This document shows positions 55,438-63,836 of a stretch of DNA of 64,000 bases, one piece after another. Source of the stretch: Streptomyces hygroscopicus (GTDB taxonomy: Bacteria; Actinomycetota; Actinomycetes; Streptomycetales; Streptomycetaceae); contig CP018627.1 of assembly GCA_002021875.1 (NCBI GenBank), forward strand, positions 10,354,001-10,418,000, written 5' to 3'. The translations under genes and the position numbers were made by a program. The notes under the pieces are model-generated. The model worked only from the letters and a program-made list of their open reading frames with translations. It made no database searches and was not told the DNA's origin. Each line of letters begins with the position of its first letter. Position 1 is the stretch's first letter.

Positions 55438-55860
55438 TCAGACCGTCGGGTCCCAGAGTCCGCCGGCCTCGCCGCGGGCGAGGTGTTCGGCGTAGACGCC
55501 GACCTTCCAGGCGATGACGGAGCGGCACTCCTCCAGTGCCTGGATCTGTGCGTCGACGCGTTGCCGGTGGGCGTCGAGGAGCCGCAGACGTTCCGCCTCG
55601 TTGCCCGGACCGTGCCGCACCAGTTCGGCGAACCGCTTGAGGTCGGCGAGCGGCATGCCGGATGCACGCAGCTTGACGCAGATCAGCAACCAGTCGACGT
55701 CGAACGCGGTGTACCGCCGCCGACCGCCGGAGGTGCGCTGGACCGGTCCGACCAGCAAGCCCTCGCGCTCGTAAAAGCGCAAGGCATGCACGCTGAGTCC
55801 GGTCCGCTCGGCCACCTCACCGATGCTCAGTGGCTCCGCGGAGGTCTCGCCAGTCGCCAT
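55438..55860 (-). CDS. MerR family transcriptional regulator
   Basis: A 140-residue MerR protein. The winged helix is LSIGEVAERTGLSVHALRFY followed by GRRRYTAFDVDWLLICVKLR, then a dimerisation helix and a short C-terminus. It has no metal-binding cysteines of the CueR/ZntR kind, so it is probably of the redox/aldehyde (NmlR/AdhR-like) or drug-sensing type. It is divergent from an SDR gene whose promoter has a MerR-type 19-nt spacer. Confidence 0.9.
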   Translation of the reverse strand: MATGETSAEPLSIGEVAERTGLSVHALRFYEREGLLVGPVQRTSGGRRRYTAFDVDWLLICVKLRASGMPLADLKRFAELVRHGPGNEAERLRLLDAHRQRVDAQIQALEECRSVIAWKVGVYAEHLARGEAGGLWDPTV

Positions 55861-55877
55861 GCGCCCCACTCCAGGAT

Positions 55878-55908
55878 TTGATCTAGACCTCGCGCTAGAT
55901 CGTAGCGT
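55878..55908 (+). promoter_or_regulatory. MerR-type promoter and operator
   Basis: TTGATC (-35, 55878-55883) and TAGCGT (-10, 55903-55908) are 19 nt apart, the over-long spacing MerR regulators correct. The spacer includes the dyad GATCTAG (55880-55886) and CTAGATC (55895-55901). The SDR ATG is only 8 nt past the -10, so its mRNA should be leaderless. Confidence 0.72.
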
Positions 55909-55915
55909 CGTCGGC

Positions 55916-56887
55916 ATGACCAGCACTGATCAGCAGCCGCTCGGCTCGCCCTTCTCCGCCGTCAGCACCGCCGAGGACGTCATGGCCGGCCTCAACCTCT
56001 CCGGCACGAGCGCCGTCGTCACCGGGGGCTACTCCGGGCTCGGCCTGGAAACCACCCGGGCCCTGTCGGCGGCCGGGGCCCGGGTCATCGTTCCGGCACG
56101 CAGGCCCGAAGTCGCCCGCGCCGCGCTCGCGGAGGTGGAGCGCTGCGAGGTCATCTCCATGGATTTGGCAGACCTCGACAGTGTGCGCGCCGCCGCCGCA
56201 CGGATCAGCGACTCCCTCGCCCGGCTCGATCTGCTCATGGCTGTCGCCGGCATCATGGCCACCCCGGAGCGGCGCGTCGGCCCCGGCTGGGAGAGCCAGT
56301 TCACCGCCAACCACTTCGGACACCACACTCTCGCCTGCGAGCTCTATCCGCTCCTGGCCGCCGCGGGCGGTGCGCGCGTCGTCGTCAACAGCTCCGCCGG
56401 ACATGCCCTGACCGATATCCGTTGGCACGACCCGCACTTTCGCACCGGCTACGACAAGTGGCTAGCCTACGGCCAGGCCAAGACCGCCAACGCCCTGTTC
56501 GCCGTGCACCTCGACGCCCTCGGACGCAACGACGGTGTCCGGGCCCTCGCGCTCCACCCGGGCAAGATCGTCACCGGCCTTCAGCGGGAGATGACACTTC
56601 GGGAGCAGATCGACCGCGGTTGGGTGGACGAGCACGGCAAGGTGATCGGCGCCGACTTCAAGACCCCCTCCCAGGGCGCCGCCACCGGCCTGTGGGCCGC
56701 CACGTCCCGACTCCTCGACGACCGAGGCGGCCTCTACCTGGAAGACTGCGAGGTCTCACGTATCTCCGCCCATGACGCTCTCATGGATGACGGCGGCGTC
56801 CGCGCGTACGCCATCGACCCCGGCGCCGCCGCACGGCTGTGGGACCTGTCCATCACCGCGACCGGTGCCACCCCGATCACCCGATGA
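55916..56887 (+). CDS. Short-chain dehydrogenase (retinol-dehydrogenase-like)
   Basis: A 323-residue SDR. The cofactor motif is GGYSGLG in VVTGGYSGLGLETTRALSAA, and the active site is YGQAK in WLAYGQAKTANALFA. The long length and QFTANHFGHHTLACELYPLL fit the light-dependent protochlorophyllide reductase/retinol dehydrogenase-like group. It is controlled by the divergent MerR protein. MerR/SDR pairs of this kind probably handle aldehydes or quinones, but the substrate is unknown. Confidence 0.92.
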   Translation: MTSTDQQPLGSPFSAVSTAEDVMAGLNLSGTSAVVTGGYSGLGLETTRALSAAGARVIVPARRPEVARAALAEVERCEVISMDLADLDSVRAAAARISDSLARLDLLMAVAGIMATPERRVGPGWESQFTANHFGHHTLACELYPLLAAAGGARVVVNSSAGHALTDIRWHDPHFRTGYDKWLAYGQAKTANALFAVHLDALGRNDGVRALALHPGKIVTGLQREMTLREQIDRGWVDEHGKVIGADFKTPSQGAATGLWAATSRLLDDRGGLYLEDCEVSRISAHDALMDDGGVRAYAIDPGAAARLWDLSITATGATPITR

Positions 56888-57194
56888 CCCTGCCCGGCAC
56901 GCGCCGCTGCGGCACTCGGCCCGGTACGAGAAGCCTCCGCCTTCAAGCCAGCCGGGCCGGGCCGACTGCCCCGGCGATCGACTGCCGTCGCAGGCAGAGA
57001 GATCTGGGCATGCCGCACGGCAACACACCTCTTACCGCCGAAGGCCGGCGTCGCCTCATCGAACGCTGTCGCACCCGCCCGACGCGCGCTTCGGGCACAG
57101 CGACCTGGCGCCCTCCCGTAACGCCCACCTCCCCCCCCCATCTGCCCATTCCGGCGCATGGTTTTTCGCCGGCGCCTCCCCGGCTGTCGCGGTG
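56888..57194. other. Gap with a transposase remnant
   Basis: A 307-nt region between an SDR gene and a small zinc-ribbon protein. The only recognisable element is the IS481-type N-terminus at 57010-57081. The rest looks non-coding. Confidence 0.5.
57010..57081 (+). mobile_element. Remnant of IS481-family transposase N-terminus
   Basis: It reads MPHGNTPLTAEGRRRLIERC then RTRP, matching the conserved first 24 residues of IS481-type transposases. The frame then diverges with no DDE catalytic domain, no terminal repeats and no target duplication seen. Confidence 0.6.
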
Positions 57195-57524
57195 CTAGGG
57201 GAGCTCGTGGCGGACGAGCGCCTGGACGAATGGCTCCCCGGTGGTTCGGGCGTACACCATCCGTTCGCGCACCTCGTGGAGTGTGCGTGGGCGGCAACCG
57301 GGTCCTCCACAGCAGCTCTTGTGGAATCGCACGCCTGCGTGGAGCAGCACGGACAGTACCCTCCACCCCGCTTTGTCGCGTCGGCGAGGCGCGGCGAAGG
57401 CGGACCCCACGTGGATCATCGGCTTTGCGCAGCGCGGGCACAGCCGGTCCTGAGCGCCGAGGTAGGGCTGCTTGTACGAACCCCGACATGGCAAGCATAC
57501 GTAGGAGGTTTTCGCGTGACGCAT
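57195..57524 (-). CDS. Small zinc-ribbon-like hypothetical protein
   Basis: A 109-residue protein: SYVCLPCRGSYKQPYLGAQD, then CPRCAKPMIHVGSAF, so two CxxC pairs that could hold one zinc, and a later CCGGPGC cluster. I recall Streptomyces relatives annotated misleadingly as deoxyxylulose-phosphate synthase; nothing in this protein supports that. There is no strong ribosome site. The function is unknown. Confidence 0.65.
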   Translation of the reverse strand: MRHAKTSYVCLPCRGSYKQPYLGAQDRLCPRCAKPMIHVGSAFAAPRRRDKAGWRVLSVLLHAGVRFHKSCCGGPGCRPRTLHEVRERMVYARTTGEPFVQALVRHELP

Positions 57525-57804
57525 GCGCTCAGGCTAAGCGCAGCGGCACTGGCGGGCGACAGGATTTCCGCAGGTAGAACCTGCTGCCGCGCATGCGGAG
57601 AGCACAGTCGCTGAGGCCACCACCTGGGGGGTCTGGGACCGCACCCCGGCCGGACCCCTCCAGGCCCAACCCCCAGCACCCACCGGGACAGTTCACCTCC
57701 CCGAAGACCTGGAGGCACTGGTCCACCGCGGATCCCGCGCGTCGCGATGAGTCCTGCGGCGTCTGGCGGTCGTACTGTCGAACCCGTATCGAGGAGGACT
57801 TCTG

Positions 57805-58368
57805 ATGCGCAGCGTGACCTATTCGATGGCCGTCTCACTTGACGGCTACATCGTCGGGCCGGACGGCGGCTTCGACTGGACGGCGCCCGGCGAGGACGTC
57901 TTTCGTTTCTCCATCGACGAGATCCGTGAGGTCGGCGTCCACCTGATGGGACGCCGACTGTACGAGACGATGCTGTACTGGGAGACCGCCGACCAGGATC
58001 CATCGCTCGATGACTCCATGCTCGAGTGGGCCGCGCTCTGGAAGCCGCTCCCCAAGGTGGTGTTCTCCACCACGCTGTCGGCGGTGCAGGGCACTGCCCG
58101 TCTGGTCTCCGGCGGGTTGGCGGAGGAGATCGAGCGGTTGCGGGTCGAGCCGGGGGAGGGCGATATCGCGATCGGCGGCGCGGCTCTCGCCGCCGAGGCG
58201 GCCGCGTTGGGTCTGATCGACGAGTACCGGGCCAGGGTCTATCCGGTGCTGGTCGGCGGTGGCATTCCGTTCTTTCCCCAGCGCGAGCGCCGGGTGGATC
58301 TCGAACTCGTGGAGACCCGCACCTTCAGCTCGGGAGTCGTCTACCTCCGCTACCGCGTGGCGCGCTAG
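57805..58368 (+). CDS. Dihydrofolate-reductase-fold (RibD C-terminal) protein
   Basis: A 187-residue protein with the DHFR/RibD-C fold: VTYSMAVSLDGYIVGPDGGF, HLMGRRLYETMLYW and the C-terminal FFPQRERRVDLELVETRTFS. Single-domain relatives are common in Streptomyces and of unknown substrate; they are probably NADPH-dependent reductases. AGGAGG precedes the ATG. It is followed 105 nt later by a VOC gene. Confidence 0.92.
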   Translation: MRSVTYSMAVSLDGYIVGPDGGFDWTAPGEDVFRFSIDEIREVGVHLMGRRLYETMLYWETADQDPSLDDSMLEWAALWKPLPKVVFSTTLSAVQGTARLVSGGLAEEIERLRVEPGEGDIAIGGAALAAEAAALGLIDEYRARVYPVLVGGGIPFFPQRERRVDLELVETRTFSSGVVYLRYRVAR

Positions 58369-58473
58369 CCGGGCCGTCCGCCGAATCTGGAAATGGTCGT
58401 CGCTGAGAGGATGTCAGCGGGCCCTCTTCATGCATGCCTGTTTTCGAAGTCCTGGCAGGTCTAGGCTCGGCTG

Positions 58474-58827
58474 ATGACCTTGGAATGGCGAAATGTAATC
58501 GTTCACTCCGCAGATCCGGTGGCCCTGGGGCAGTGGTGGGCCGAGGCTCTTGGCTGGGTTGTGGTCCACTCCTCTGATGTGGAGTTCGCGATCCGTCCGG
58601 AGCCGGATCGCGTGCCGGGGTTGGAGTTCGTCCGGCTTGATGAGCCCAAGAAGGCCAAGAGCCGACTGCATCTCGACTTCGTGCCTGATGATCAGGACGC
58701 CGAGGTGGCTCGCCTCGAGGCTCATGGCGCACAGCGTGTTGATATTGGTCAGGGTGACCAGTCGTGGGTTGTCATGGCAGACCCCGAAGGCAACGAGTTC
58801 TGTGTCCTCGGCCGACGGCGCGAGTAA
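58474..58827 (+). CDS. VOC family protein (glyoxalase-like)
   Basis: A 117-residue vicinal-oxygen-chelate protein: VIVHSADPVALGQWWAEALG, SRLHLDFVPDDQDAEVARLE and WVVMADPEGNEFCVLGRRRE. It has the typical two-module fold and no extra domain. The substrate is unknown. It ends one base before a strong terminator. Confidence 0.9.
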   Translation: MTLEWRNVIVHSADPVALGQWWAEALGWVVVHSSDVEFAIRPEPDRVPGLEFVRLDEPKKAKSRLHLDFVPDDQDAEVARLEAHGAQRVDIGQGDQSWVVMADPEGNEFCVLGRRRE

Positions 58828-58871
58828 CTGAGCGCCGGCTCCGCCCGCGTGCCGGCGGAGCCGGCGCTCAG
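58828..58871. terminator. Strong bidirectional hairpin
   Basis: 18-bp perfect arms (58828-58845 and 58854-58871) with an 8-nt loop, starting immediately after the VOC stop codon and facing the convergent gene ending at 59019. Confidence 0.88.
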
Positions 58872-59018
58872 GTCGCCCGTACGGCGATCGTTGGAGCCGG
58901 CGGGTGAAGTCCGGGCGTCGGCTCGGGTCGCCTTGTCCCACGGGATCTCCAGCGTCCAGAAGCCGTGGGAATGAGTCCGCTCCCACCGCCGGGCGGCTCC
59001 GCGTATGGCGCGTTGCGC

Positions 59019-59450
59019 TCAGTCGGTGATGAACCAATCGTCCTTGAGGTACTCCAGGGTGTAGCTGCCGAGGCCGTCGTCGGAGAACGTGGCGGAGGCC
59101 CTGACCGCTTCGGCCGGCATCTCGATCTTGTCGGGCGTGCGCACGGCGATGCGCTGCGGGTCGACGGTCGCGGTTTGCAGGGCCTTCTTCTGTGCGGACG
59201 AGATCATCTGGAACACGGCGGTGTACGTCGACGTGCACGGGCCGAGCCCTTGGTCCTGTGCCTTCTTCGCGGCGGGCCCGGCCACTTCGCAGACCGCGTC
59301 GATGTCCTCACGGCCGAGGGCGTGGAGGTACTGCTCGTACCGCCGGATCGCGCCCTCCTTCGTCCTGGGCGCGGGCTGGTCGCCGGTCGGGGTGGTCGAC
59401 GGCTTCTCGGTCCGAGCGGACGCGGACGGCGTGGCCGACGGCTCTTCCAG
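59019..59450 (-). CDS. Hypothetical protein, start unclear
   Basis: The C-terminal part is clear: RRYEQYLHALGREDIDAVCE, AAKKAQDQGLGPCTSTYTAV, PDKIEMPAEAVRASATFSDD, ending YLKDDWFITD. This looks like an extracytoplasmic NTF2-like domain after a Ser/Thr/Pro-rich linker. The frame stays open upstream to about 59585 but contains no ATG, GTG or TTG before the GTG at 59285, which lies inside the domain. The N-terminal helix or signal expected for this kind of protein is not seen. A frameshift or decay of the 5' end is likely. Confidence 0.5.
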   Translation of the reverse strand: MEEPSATPSASARTEKPSTTPTGDQPAPRTKEGAIRRYEQYLHALGREDIDAVCEVAGPAAKKAQDQGLGPCTSTYTAVFQMISSAQKKALQTATVDPQRIAVRTPDKIEMPAEAVRASATFSDDGLGSYTLEYLKDDWFITD

Positions 59451-59698
59451 GCGTCGTGATCGGTGCCGCCGGTCGGTGCCACCGATCGGTGCCGCGCTCG
59501 TCGCCGTCCCGCTGACGCCTGTGTTCCCCAGAACCCTGGCAATCCCCTGGCGTTGGTCGTACCGGCCGCCATGACACCCCCTCGGTCATGCCCCCCGTCA
59601 TGCCCCCGCGTGGCGACCGGACCCTTTTCCCGACTCACCGGGCAATTGGGGCGTACGCGGCGCCAGGTGACGGCTAGCCTGCCCCTGTCTATTCCGAG

Positions 59699-60544
59699 AT
59701 GCCCCTTGGGCCGGTTCAGCTGACGGTGATGTCCTACACGCCGCTGTCATCCCAGCGCACGCCCCGGCTCATCCGGCAGTCCGATCCGGAGATGTACCAG
59801 CTCGCGCTGACCATCGCGGGACAGCAGAGCATCGAACAGGCCCGGATGTACGCGTCGATTGGTCCCGGCGACCTGCTTCTGTACGACAGCTCGCGGCCGT
59901 TCACCGCCATCGCGGGCCCGAATCCCCCAGGAGCCCGGGCGATGCTGTTGCAGTTCCCCCGGCGCCTCCTGCCACTGCCGGAGAAGGCCGTGGCTCCGCT
60001 GTGTGGCACGGTGTTGCCCGGACGAGCGGGTGTCGGGCGGCTCCTGTGCCAGATGCTGACCGGCCTCGCCGATACGCACGCCGATCTCACGTCCGCTGAC
60101 AGCACCCGGCTGGGCACCACCGCGGTCGATCTCGCGACGGCCCTGCTCGCTCACCACGCCGACCGGCAGACCCTGATTCCAGCCGGGTCACGGCAGCGTG
60201 CACTGTTCGAGCAGATCAGTGCCTACATCGCCACCCACCTGCACGATCCCGGCCTCACACCAGGCGCCATAGCCGCGACGCACTTCATTTCCACGCGCTA
60301 TCTGCACCGCATCTTCCAACAGCACGGTGCCACGGTCGGCGACGTCATCCGGCAGCAGCGCCTCGCCCGCTGCCGACGGGACCTGGCCGACCCTTCCCAG
60401 CGCACCGTCCCCATCGCCGCCATCGCCATGCGCTGGGGATACCCCAGGCCATCCGACTTCACCCGCGCCTTCCGCGCCGCCAGCGGCATGACTCCGAGCG
60501 AGTACCGCTCCGCCGGCCAGGACGCGAACCGGGCACAAAGGTAG
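59699..60544 (+). CDS. AraC family regulator, N-terminus probably truncated
   Basis: A 281-residue protein of the AraC type: a ligand-binding half starting at LGPVQLTVMSYTPL and a C-terminal two-HTH domain (GAIAATHFISTRYLHRIFQQ, RWGYPRPSDFTRAFRAASGM). Relatives of this AraC_binding_2 form are about 320 residues and begin some 45 residues earlier; an in-frame TAG lies just upstream here. It may be a decayed or shortened but still translated regulator. No clear target gene is adjacent. Confidence 0.72.
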   Translation: MPLGPVQLTVMSYTPLSSQRTPRLIRQSDPEMYQLALTIAGQQSIEQARMYASIGPGDLLLYDSSRPFTAIAGPNPPGARAMLLQFPRRLLPLPEKAVAPLCGTVLPGRAGVGRLLCQMLTGLADTHADLTSADSTRLGTTAVDLATALLAHHADRQTLIPAGSRQRALFEQISAYIATHLHDPGLTPGAIAATHFISTRYLHRIFQQHGATVGDVIRQQRLARCRRDLADPSQRTVPIAAIAMRWGYPRPSDFTRAFRAASGMTPSEYRSAGQDANRAQR

Positions 60545-60689
60545 CTGCGCCGAGGGCGGGCCGGGGCTTCAGCTACCCAGATGCCGGGGTGAGCGGTGGT
60601 CTGCGGCGGCTTCGCGGTAGGGATGGCGGAGTCGGCCGTATCGAAGCCGAATTATCAAGATCAACATCGTGAATATTAAAGTCTATGGA

Positions 60690-60716
60690 TTGACTCCTTA
60701 ACAATCTCAATATAGA
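60690..60716 (+). promoter_or_regulatory. AT-rich promoter of the DUF2089 operon
   Basis: TTGACT (60690-60695) and TATAGA (60711-60716), with a short 15-nt spacer, in an AT-rich island. GATTG (60689-60693) and CAATC (60702-60706) form a dyad; GTCTAT (60681-60686) and ATAGAC (60712-60717) form a second one. Confidence 0.5.
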
Positions 60717-60756
60717 CATGAAGTGTGAAGAGGTTGCCGAGAGTAAGGAGCCGAGG

Positions 60757-61122
60757 ATGGACTGGCAGGACCTGACGGACCTGACGCGCGGTCGGCCGTT
60801 CGCGGTCGAGCGGGTCCGCCTCGCCGACAGCGGCGTCGCGATCGAGGGGCAGTTCGAGCCGCCGCAGCTGGCCCAGCTCAGCATCGACGACCAGATCTTC
60901 GTCGCCGCGTTCGTCCGGGCGCACGGATCCATCAAGGAGATGGAGCGGATCTTCGGGGTGAGCTACCCGACGATCAAGTCGCGGCTGAAGCGGATCGCCG
61001 AGCACCTCGACTTCGTCGACGTCGACCCAGCACCCACCAGCGCCGCCGATGTCGTCGACCGCCTGCACCGGGGCGAGATCACCGCCGAGGACGCCCTGGC
61101 CGAACTGGAGCGGGGCCGATGA
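60757..61122 (+). CDS. DUF2089 family regulator-like protein
   Basis: A 121-residue DUF2089 protein. RPFAVERVRLADSGVAIEGQ is followed by a helix-turn-helix-like block, VRAHGSIKEMERIFGVSYPT then IKSRLKRIAEHL. The C-terminus RLHRGEITAEDALAELERG is a SHOCT-like helix pair. The ATG at 60757 has AAGGAG upstream and is preferred over 60718. Its stop overlaps the next start (ATGA). It probably regulates its operon. Confidence 0.88.
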   Translation: MDWQDLTDLTRGRPFAVERVRLADSGVAIEGQFEPPQLAQLSIDDQIFVAAFVRAHGSIKEMERIFGVSYPTIKSRLKRIAEHLDFVDVDPAPTSAADVVDRLHRGEITAEDALAELERGR

Positions 61123-61379
61123 TCCCGCAGTTGGTGACGGTGCGCGTGCGCCGTTCCAACGGCCGCCGGGTGCGGCTGTACATCCCCGTGGTGCCGCTGG
61201 TGCTGGTGCTGTCGCCGCTGCTGCTGCTCGCCGTGCTGGGCGGAGTGGTCGCGTGCCTCATCTTCCGGATGAGCCCGGGAGGCGCGCTGCGCGGTGCCGG
61301 ACAGGTGCTGTGGGCGCTGCCCGGCACCCGGTTCGAGATGGCGCAGGGCCGGACAGCCGTGCTGGCCAGCGTGAGATAA
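61119..61379 (+). CDS. Small membrane protein
   Basis: An 86-residue protein with a basic N-terminus (VRVRRSNGRRVRLYI), one long hydrophobic stretch (about residues 22-50, VVPLVLVLSPLLLLAVLGGV) that could form a hairpin, and a short C-terminal part. It overlaps the DUF2089 stop by 4 nt and is followed by a YvlB-like gene. The function is unknown; the context suggests a membrane partner in an envelope-stress module. Confidence 0.85.
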   Translation: MIPQLVTVRVRRSNGRRVRLYIPVVPLVLVLSPLLLLAVLGGVVACLIFRMSPGGALRGAGQVLWALPGTRFEMAQGRTAVLASVR

Positions 61380-61402
61380 CTCAGAGAATCAGGAGCACAC
61401 GC

Positions 61403-61831
61403 ATGAACGAGCAGCGCCGCCAGATCCTGGAGATGCTGGCCGAAGGAAAGATCACCGCGGATGAGGCCGAGCGGCTGATCGAAGCGCTCGAGCGCGAGCA
61501 GCCCGAGACGCCGCCGGGAACGACGTCCCGCCCGAAGGCCCGCGCCAAGTACCTGCGCGTGGTCATGGACGCCGAGGACGACACCGGCGGTGGCCCCACC
61601 CGGCTCAACGTCCGTATCCCGCTGCAACTGCTGCGCGCCGGCGTCCGGCTCACCACCCTGCTCCCACCGGCGGCCATCACCAAGGTCAACGCGGAGCTGG
61701 ACAAGGCCGGGGTGCCGATCGACCTCGCCGAGCTCAAGCCGCAGCACCTCGATGACCTCATCGACCACCTCGACGACGTCATCGTCGACCTCGACGACCC
61801 CGGCTCCAAGATGCAGGTCTACTGCGAGTGA
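61403..61831 (+). CDS. YvlB/SHOCT-like domain protein
   Basis: A 142-residue protein. QRRQILEMLAEGKITADEAE is a SHOCT-like helical hairpin also seen at the N-terminus of YvlB/LiaX-type proteins. The middle has LNVRIPLQLLRAGVRLTTLL and the C-terminus is Asp-rich (LDDLIDHLDDVIVDLDDPGS). It has no membrane helix. AGGAG precedes the ATG, 24 nt after the previous stop. It is probably the effector of the DUF2089 operon. Confidence 0.82.
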   Translation: MNEQRRQILEMLAEGKITADEAERLIEALEREQPETPPGTTSRPKARAKYLRVVMDAEDDTGGGPTRLNVRIPLQLLRAGVRLTTLLPPAAITKVNAELDKAGVPIDLAELKPQHLDDLIDHLDDVIVDLDDPGSKMQVYCE

Positions 61832-61970
61832 TACGGCCCTGGCCGGCACCGACACCGGCGGGTCCGGCAGCCCCGTGGTCTACCTCAACGGCCGGTTCGC
61901 CACGCAGGGATGCAGCCCACTGGGCGAGCCGGAACCCCCGGCCGTCCCGTGGCTGTCAGGTCGAGGCGGC

Positions 61971-62555
61971 TCAGGAAGGCCACCACGCCGAAGGCGTGTC
62001 CACCGGGGGGATCGTGGAGTGCTGCTCGGTCCAGCCGGTGGCGGCCACCACCTCGCGCGCGATGTCCGCGACAGCCCGCCCGTCCGTCGCCACCCGCACT
62101 GCGTCCGCAGAGGTCTGCTGGTCCAGCAACCGCGCCTTACGGGTACTGCTCTCCCATTCCGTCTCCAGCTCCGAGCCGATTTCCCGGCGCTCCAGCCGTT
62201 CCCGCGTGGTCGTGTCGGTGGCCGTGAGAAGCACCCGCACGATCCGCACCCCGCTGCCCATGGCCCGCTCGAACATGCCGGTCGTCTCGGGCACCACGCT
62301 CAGTGTGTTCGTATAGATCAGACGCCGGTAGCCGCGGCGTGCGTAGTTCGTCCACACCGCAATCAGATTGCTTTCAGTGATCTCCGCACGGCGCGGATCT
62401 CCTTCCGGAGCTGGATGCACCTGTCCCATGAAGTCACCGTCGATGACCGCGTGAGGGACCGCCGCGCCTCGCAGCAACGCCGAAACCTCCCACCCCACCG
62501 TCGTCTTGCCGACCCCGGCCCGCCCTCCGATGAGGAGCACTTCCGCGTGATCCAT
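61971..62555 (-). CDS. P-loop kinase/AAA-type ATPase
   Basis: A 194-residue small P-loop protein. Walker A is GGRAGVGKTT in LLIGGRAGVGKTTVGWEVSA, then HAVIDGDFMG and LIAVWTNYARRGYRRLIYTN. It resembles gluconate/shikimate-kinase-like or AAA_33 NTPases of unknown substrate; an N-terminal extension to 62576 has no support. It is surrounded by unrelated genes and a pseudogene. Confidence 0.82.
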   Translation of the reverse strand: MDHAEVLLIGGRAGVGKTTVGWEVSALLRGAAVPHAVIDGDFMGQVHPAPEGDPRRAEITESNLIAVWTNYARRGYRRLIYTNTLSVVPETTGMFERAMGSGVRIVRVLLTATDTTTRERLERREIGSELETEWESSTRKARLLDQQTSADAVRVATDGRAVADIAREVVAATGWTEQHSTIPPVDTPSAWWPS

Positions 62556-62633
62556 GTACGCAGCCTGGCAGCCCACCTCCGTCTCACGCGATCGAATATC
62601 GAAGTGCCCCGCAGAAGCGGGCGGTCAGGCCAC

Positions 62634-62963
62634 GACGACACGGACTGGGACACGGTCCTCACCCTCGCCGACCGCACCAGCCCGTACGCCCTGGCCGGTT
62701 CCATCTTCACCACCGAGCGCACGGCGATCTCCCAGGCACTCAGCGTGCTGCGCGACACCGCGGGCACGACCTACGTCAACGACGAACCCACCGGGGCGCT
62801 CATGGGCTGGCAGTACTTCGGCGGCGGCCGGGCGTCCGGCACCAACGACAAGACCGGCTCCCCGCTCGCCCTCCGGCGCCGGGTCAGCGGCCGCTACATC
62901 AAGGAGAACATGAACCCCGACCTGGACTGGACCTATCCCTTCATGGGCACCGAGGGAAACTGA
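62634..62963 (+). pseudogene. C-terminal fragment of P5C dehydrogenase
   Basis: About 109 residues matching the end of delta-1-pyrroline-5-carboxylate dehydrogenase: DTVLTLADRTSPYALAGSIF, NDEPTGALMGWQYFGGGRAS, GTNDKTGSPLALRRRVSGRY and the final TYPFMG. The first 430 or so residues, including the catalytic Cys and Glu, are absent. Fragments this size cannot be active. The start of the remnant is placed where similarity begins. Confidence 0.85.
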
Positions 62964-63081
62964 CCCGGAGCAGGATGAGCACCCGCGCCGCCCCCTACTT
63001 CCCCGGACCGAAGCCGTACCCCCGACACTCCTGCCACGGAACCCGATCGGCCAGGCCGGCCGGGATGGAGACGAACTCGAC

Positions 63082-63708
63082 ATGCAGTCACCGAAGAAGC
63101 CCACCGGAGAACCGGGAAACGGCTCGGCGGACACCGCACACATCATCCCGATGGCCACGCTCGAACCACAACGGTGGGCCAACGGACGGGGCTGGACCCG
63201 CGAGATCCATCGTGAGGCCGCCGCGGATTCCCCGGAGACGGTCACGTGGCGGCTGAGCCTCGCGGACATCGAGGACACCGGCCCCTTCTCACCCTTTCCG
63301 GGGGTGGAGCGCCATCTGCTGTCGGCCGCCCCCGTGCCCCTTCAGCTGTCCATCGACGGTGCCGTCCACGATCTGCGTTACACCCAGATCGTCACGTTCG
63401 ACGGGACCGCCGAAGTGGCCACGACCGCAGTTCACGGCAGGGCGCGGGCGCTCAACCTCATGGTGCGCAGCGGCATCCGCGGCAGCCTCGACCTCCTCGG
63501 GGGCGACGCGCAGCTGTCGGTCTCGGCCGCGTTCGCCACCGCTTTGGTGGTCCTCGACGGCATCGTCACGCTCGGTGGCCGACGGCTGGAGCGTTTCGAC
63601 ACCATCCTTCCTGGCGCCGAAGAGACACCACTCACTCTCCAGGACGCGACCGTGGCCCGGGTGCGCGTCGAGACGTCGGCGGCGGATGCCGCGCCCGCCC
63701 CCGCCTAG
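63082..63708 (+). CDS. HutD family protein
   Basis: A 208-residue cupin-like protein of the HutD family: QRWANGRGWTREIHREAAAD, WRLSLADIEDTGPFSPFPGV, LMVRSGIRGSLDLLGGDA. HutD is a poorly understood protein of histidine-utilisation loci that may limit Hut induction. No other hut gene is near, so here it is an orphan. The start at 63082 is the first good ATG; the ribosome site is weak. Confidence 0.85.
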   Translation: MQSPKKPTGEPGNGSADTAHIIPMATLEPQRWANGRGWTREIHREAAADSPETVTWRLSLADIEDTGPFSPFPGVERHLLSAAPVPLQLSIDGAVHDLRYTQIVTFDGTAEVATTAVHGRARALNLMVRSGIRGSLDLLGGDAQLSVSAAFATALVVLDGIVTLGGRRLERFDTILPGAEETPLTLQDATVARVRVETSAADAAPAPA

Positions 63709-63836
63709 CACCGCCCGAACTCACATTCCCACCCCGCGACCCCACCCCCAGGAGCCACGCTTCCTCATGCCTCACCGAACAACCACCGTCACCGAGGCCC
63801 GCCTTCGCCGGATCCGGAGGCGGGCCCTCGGCCTGC

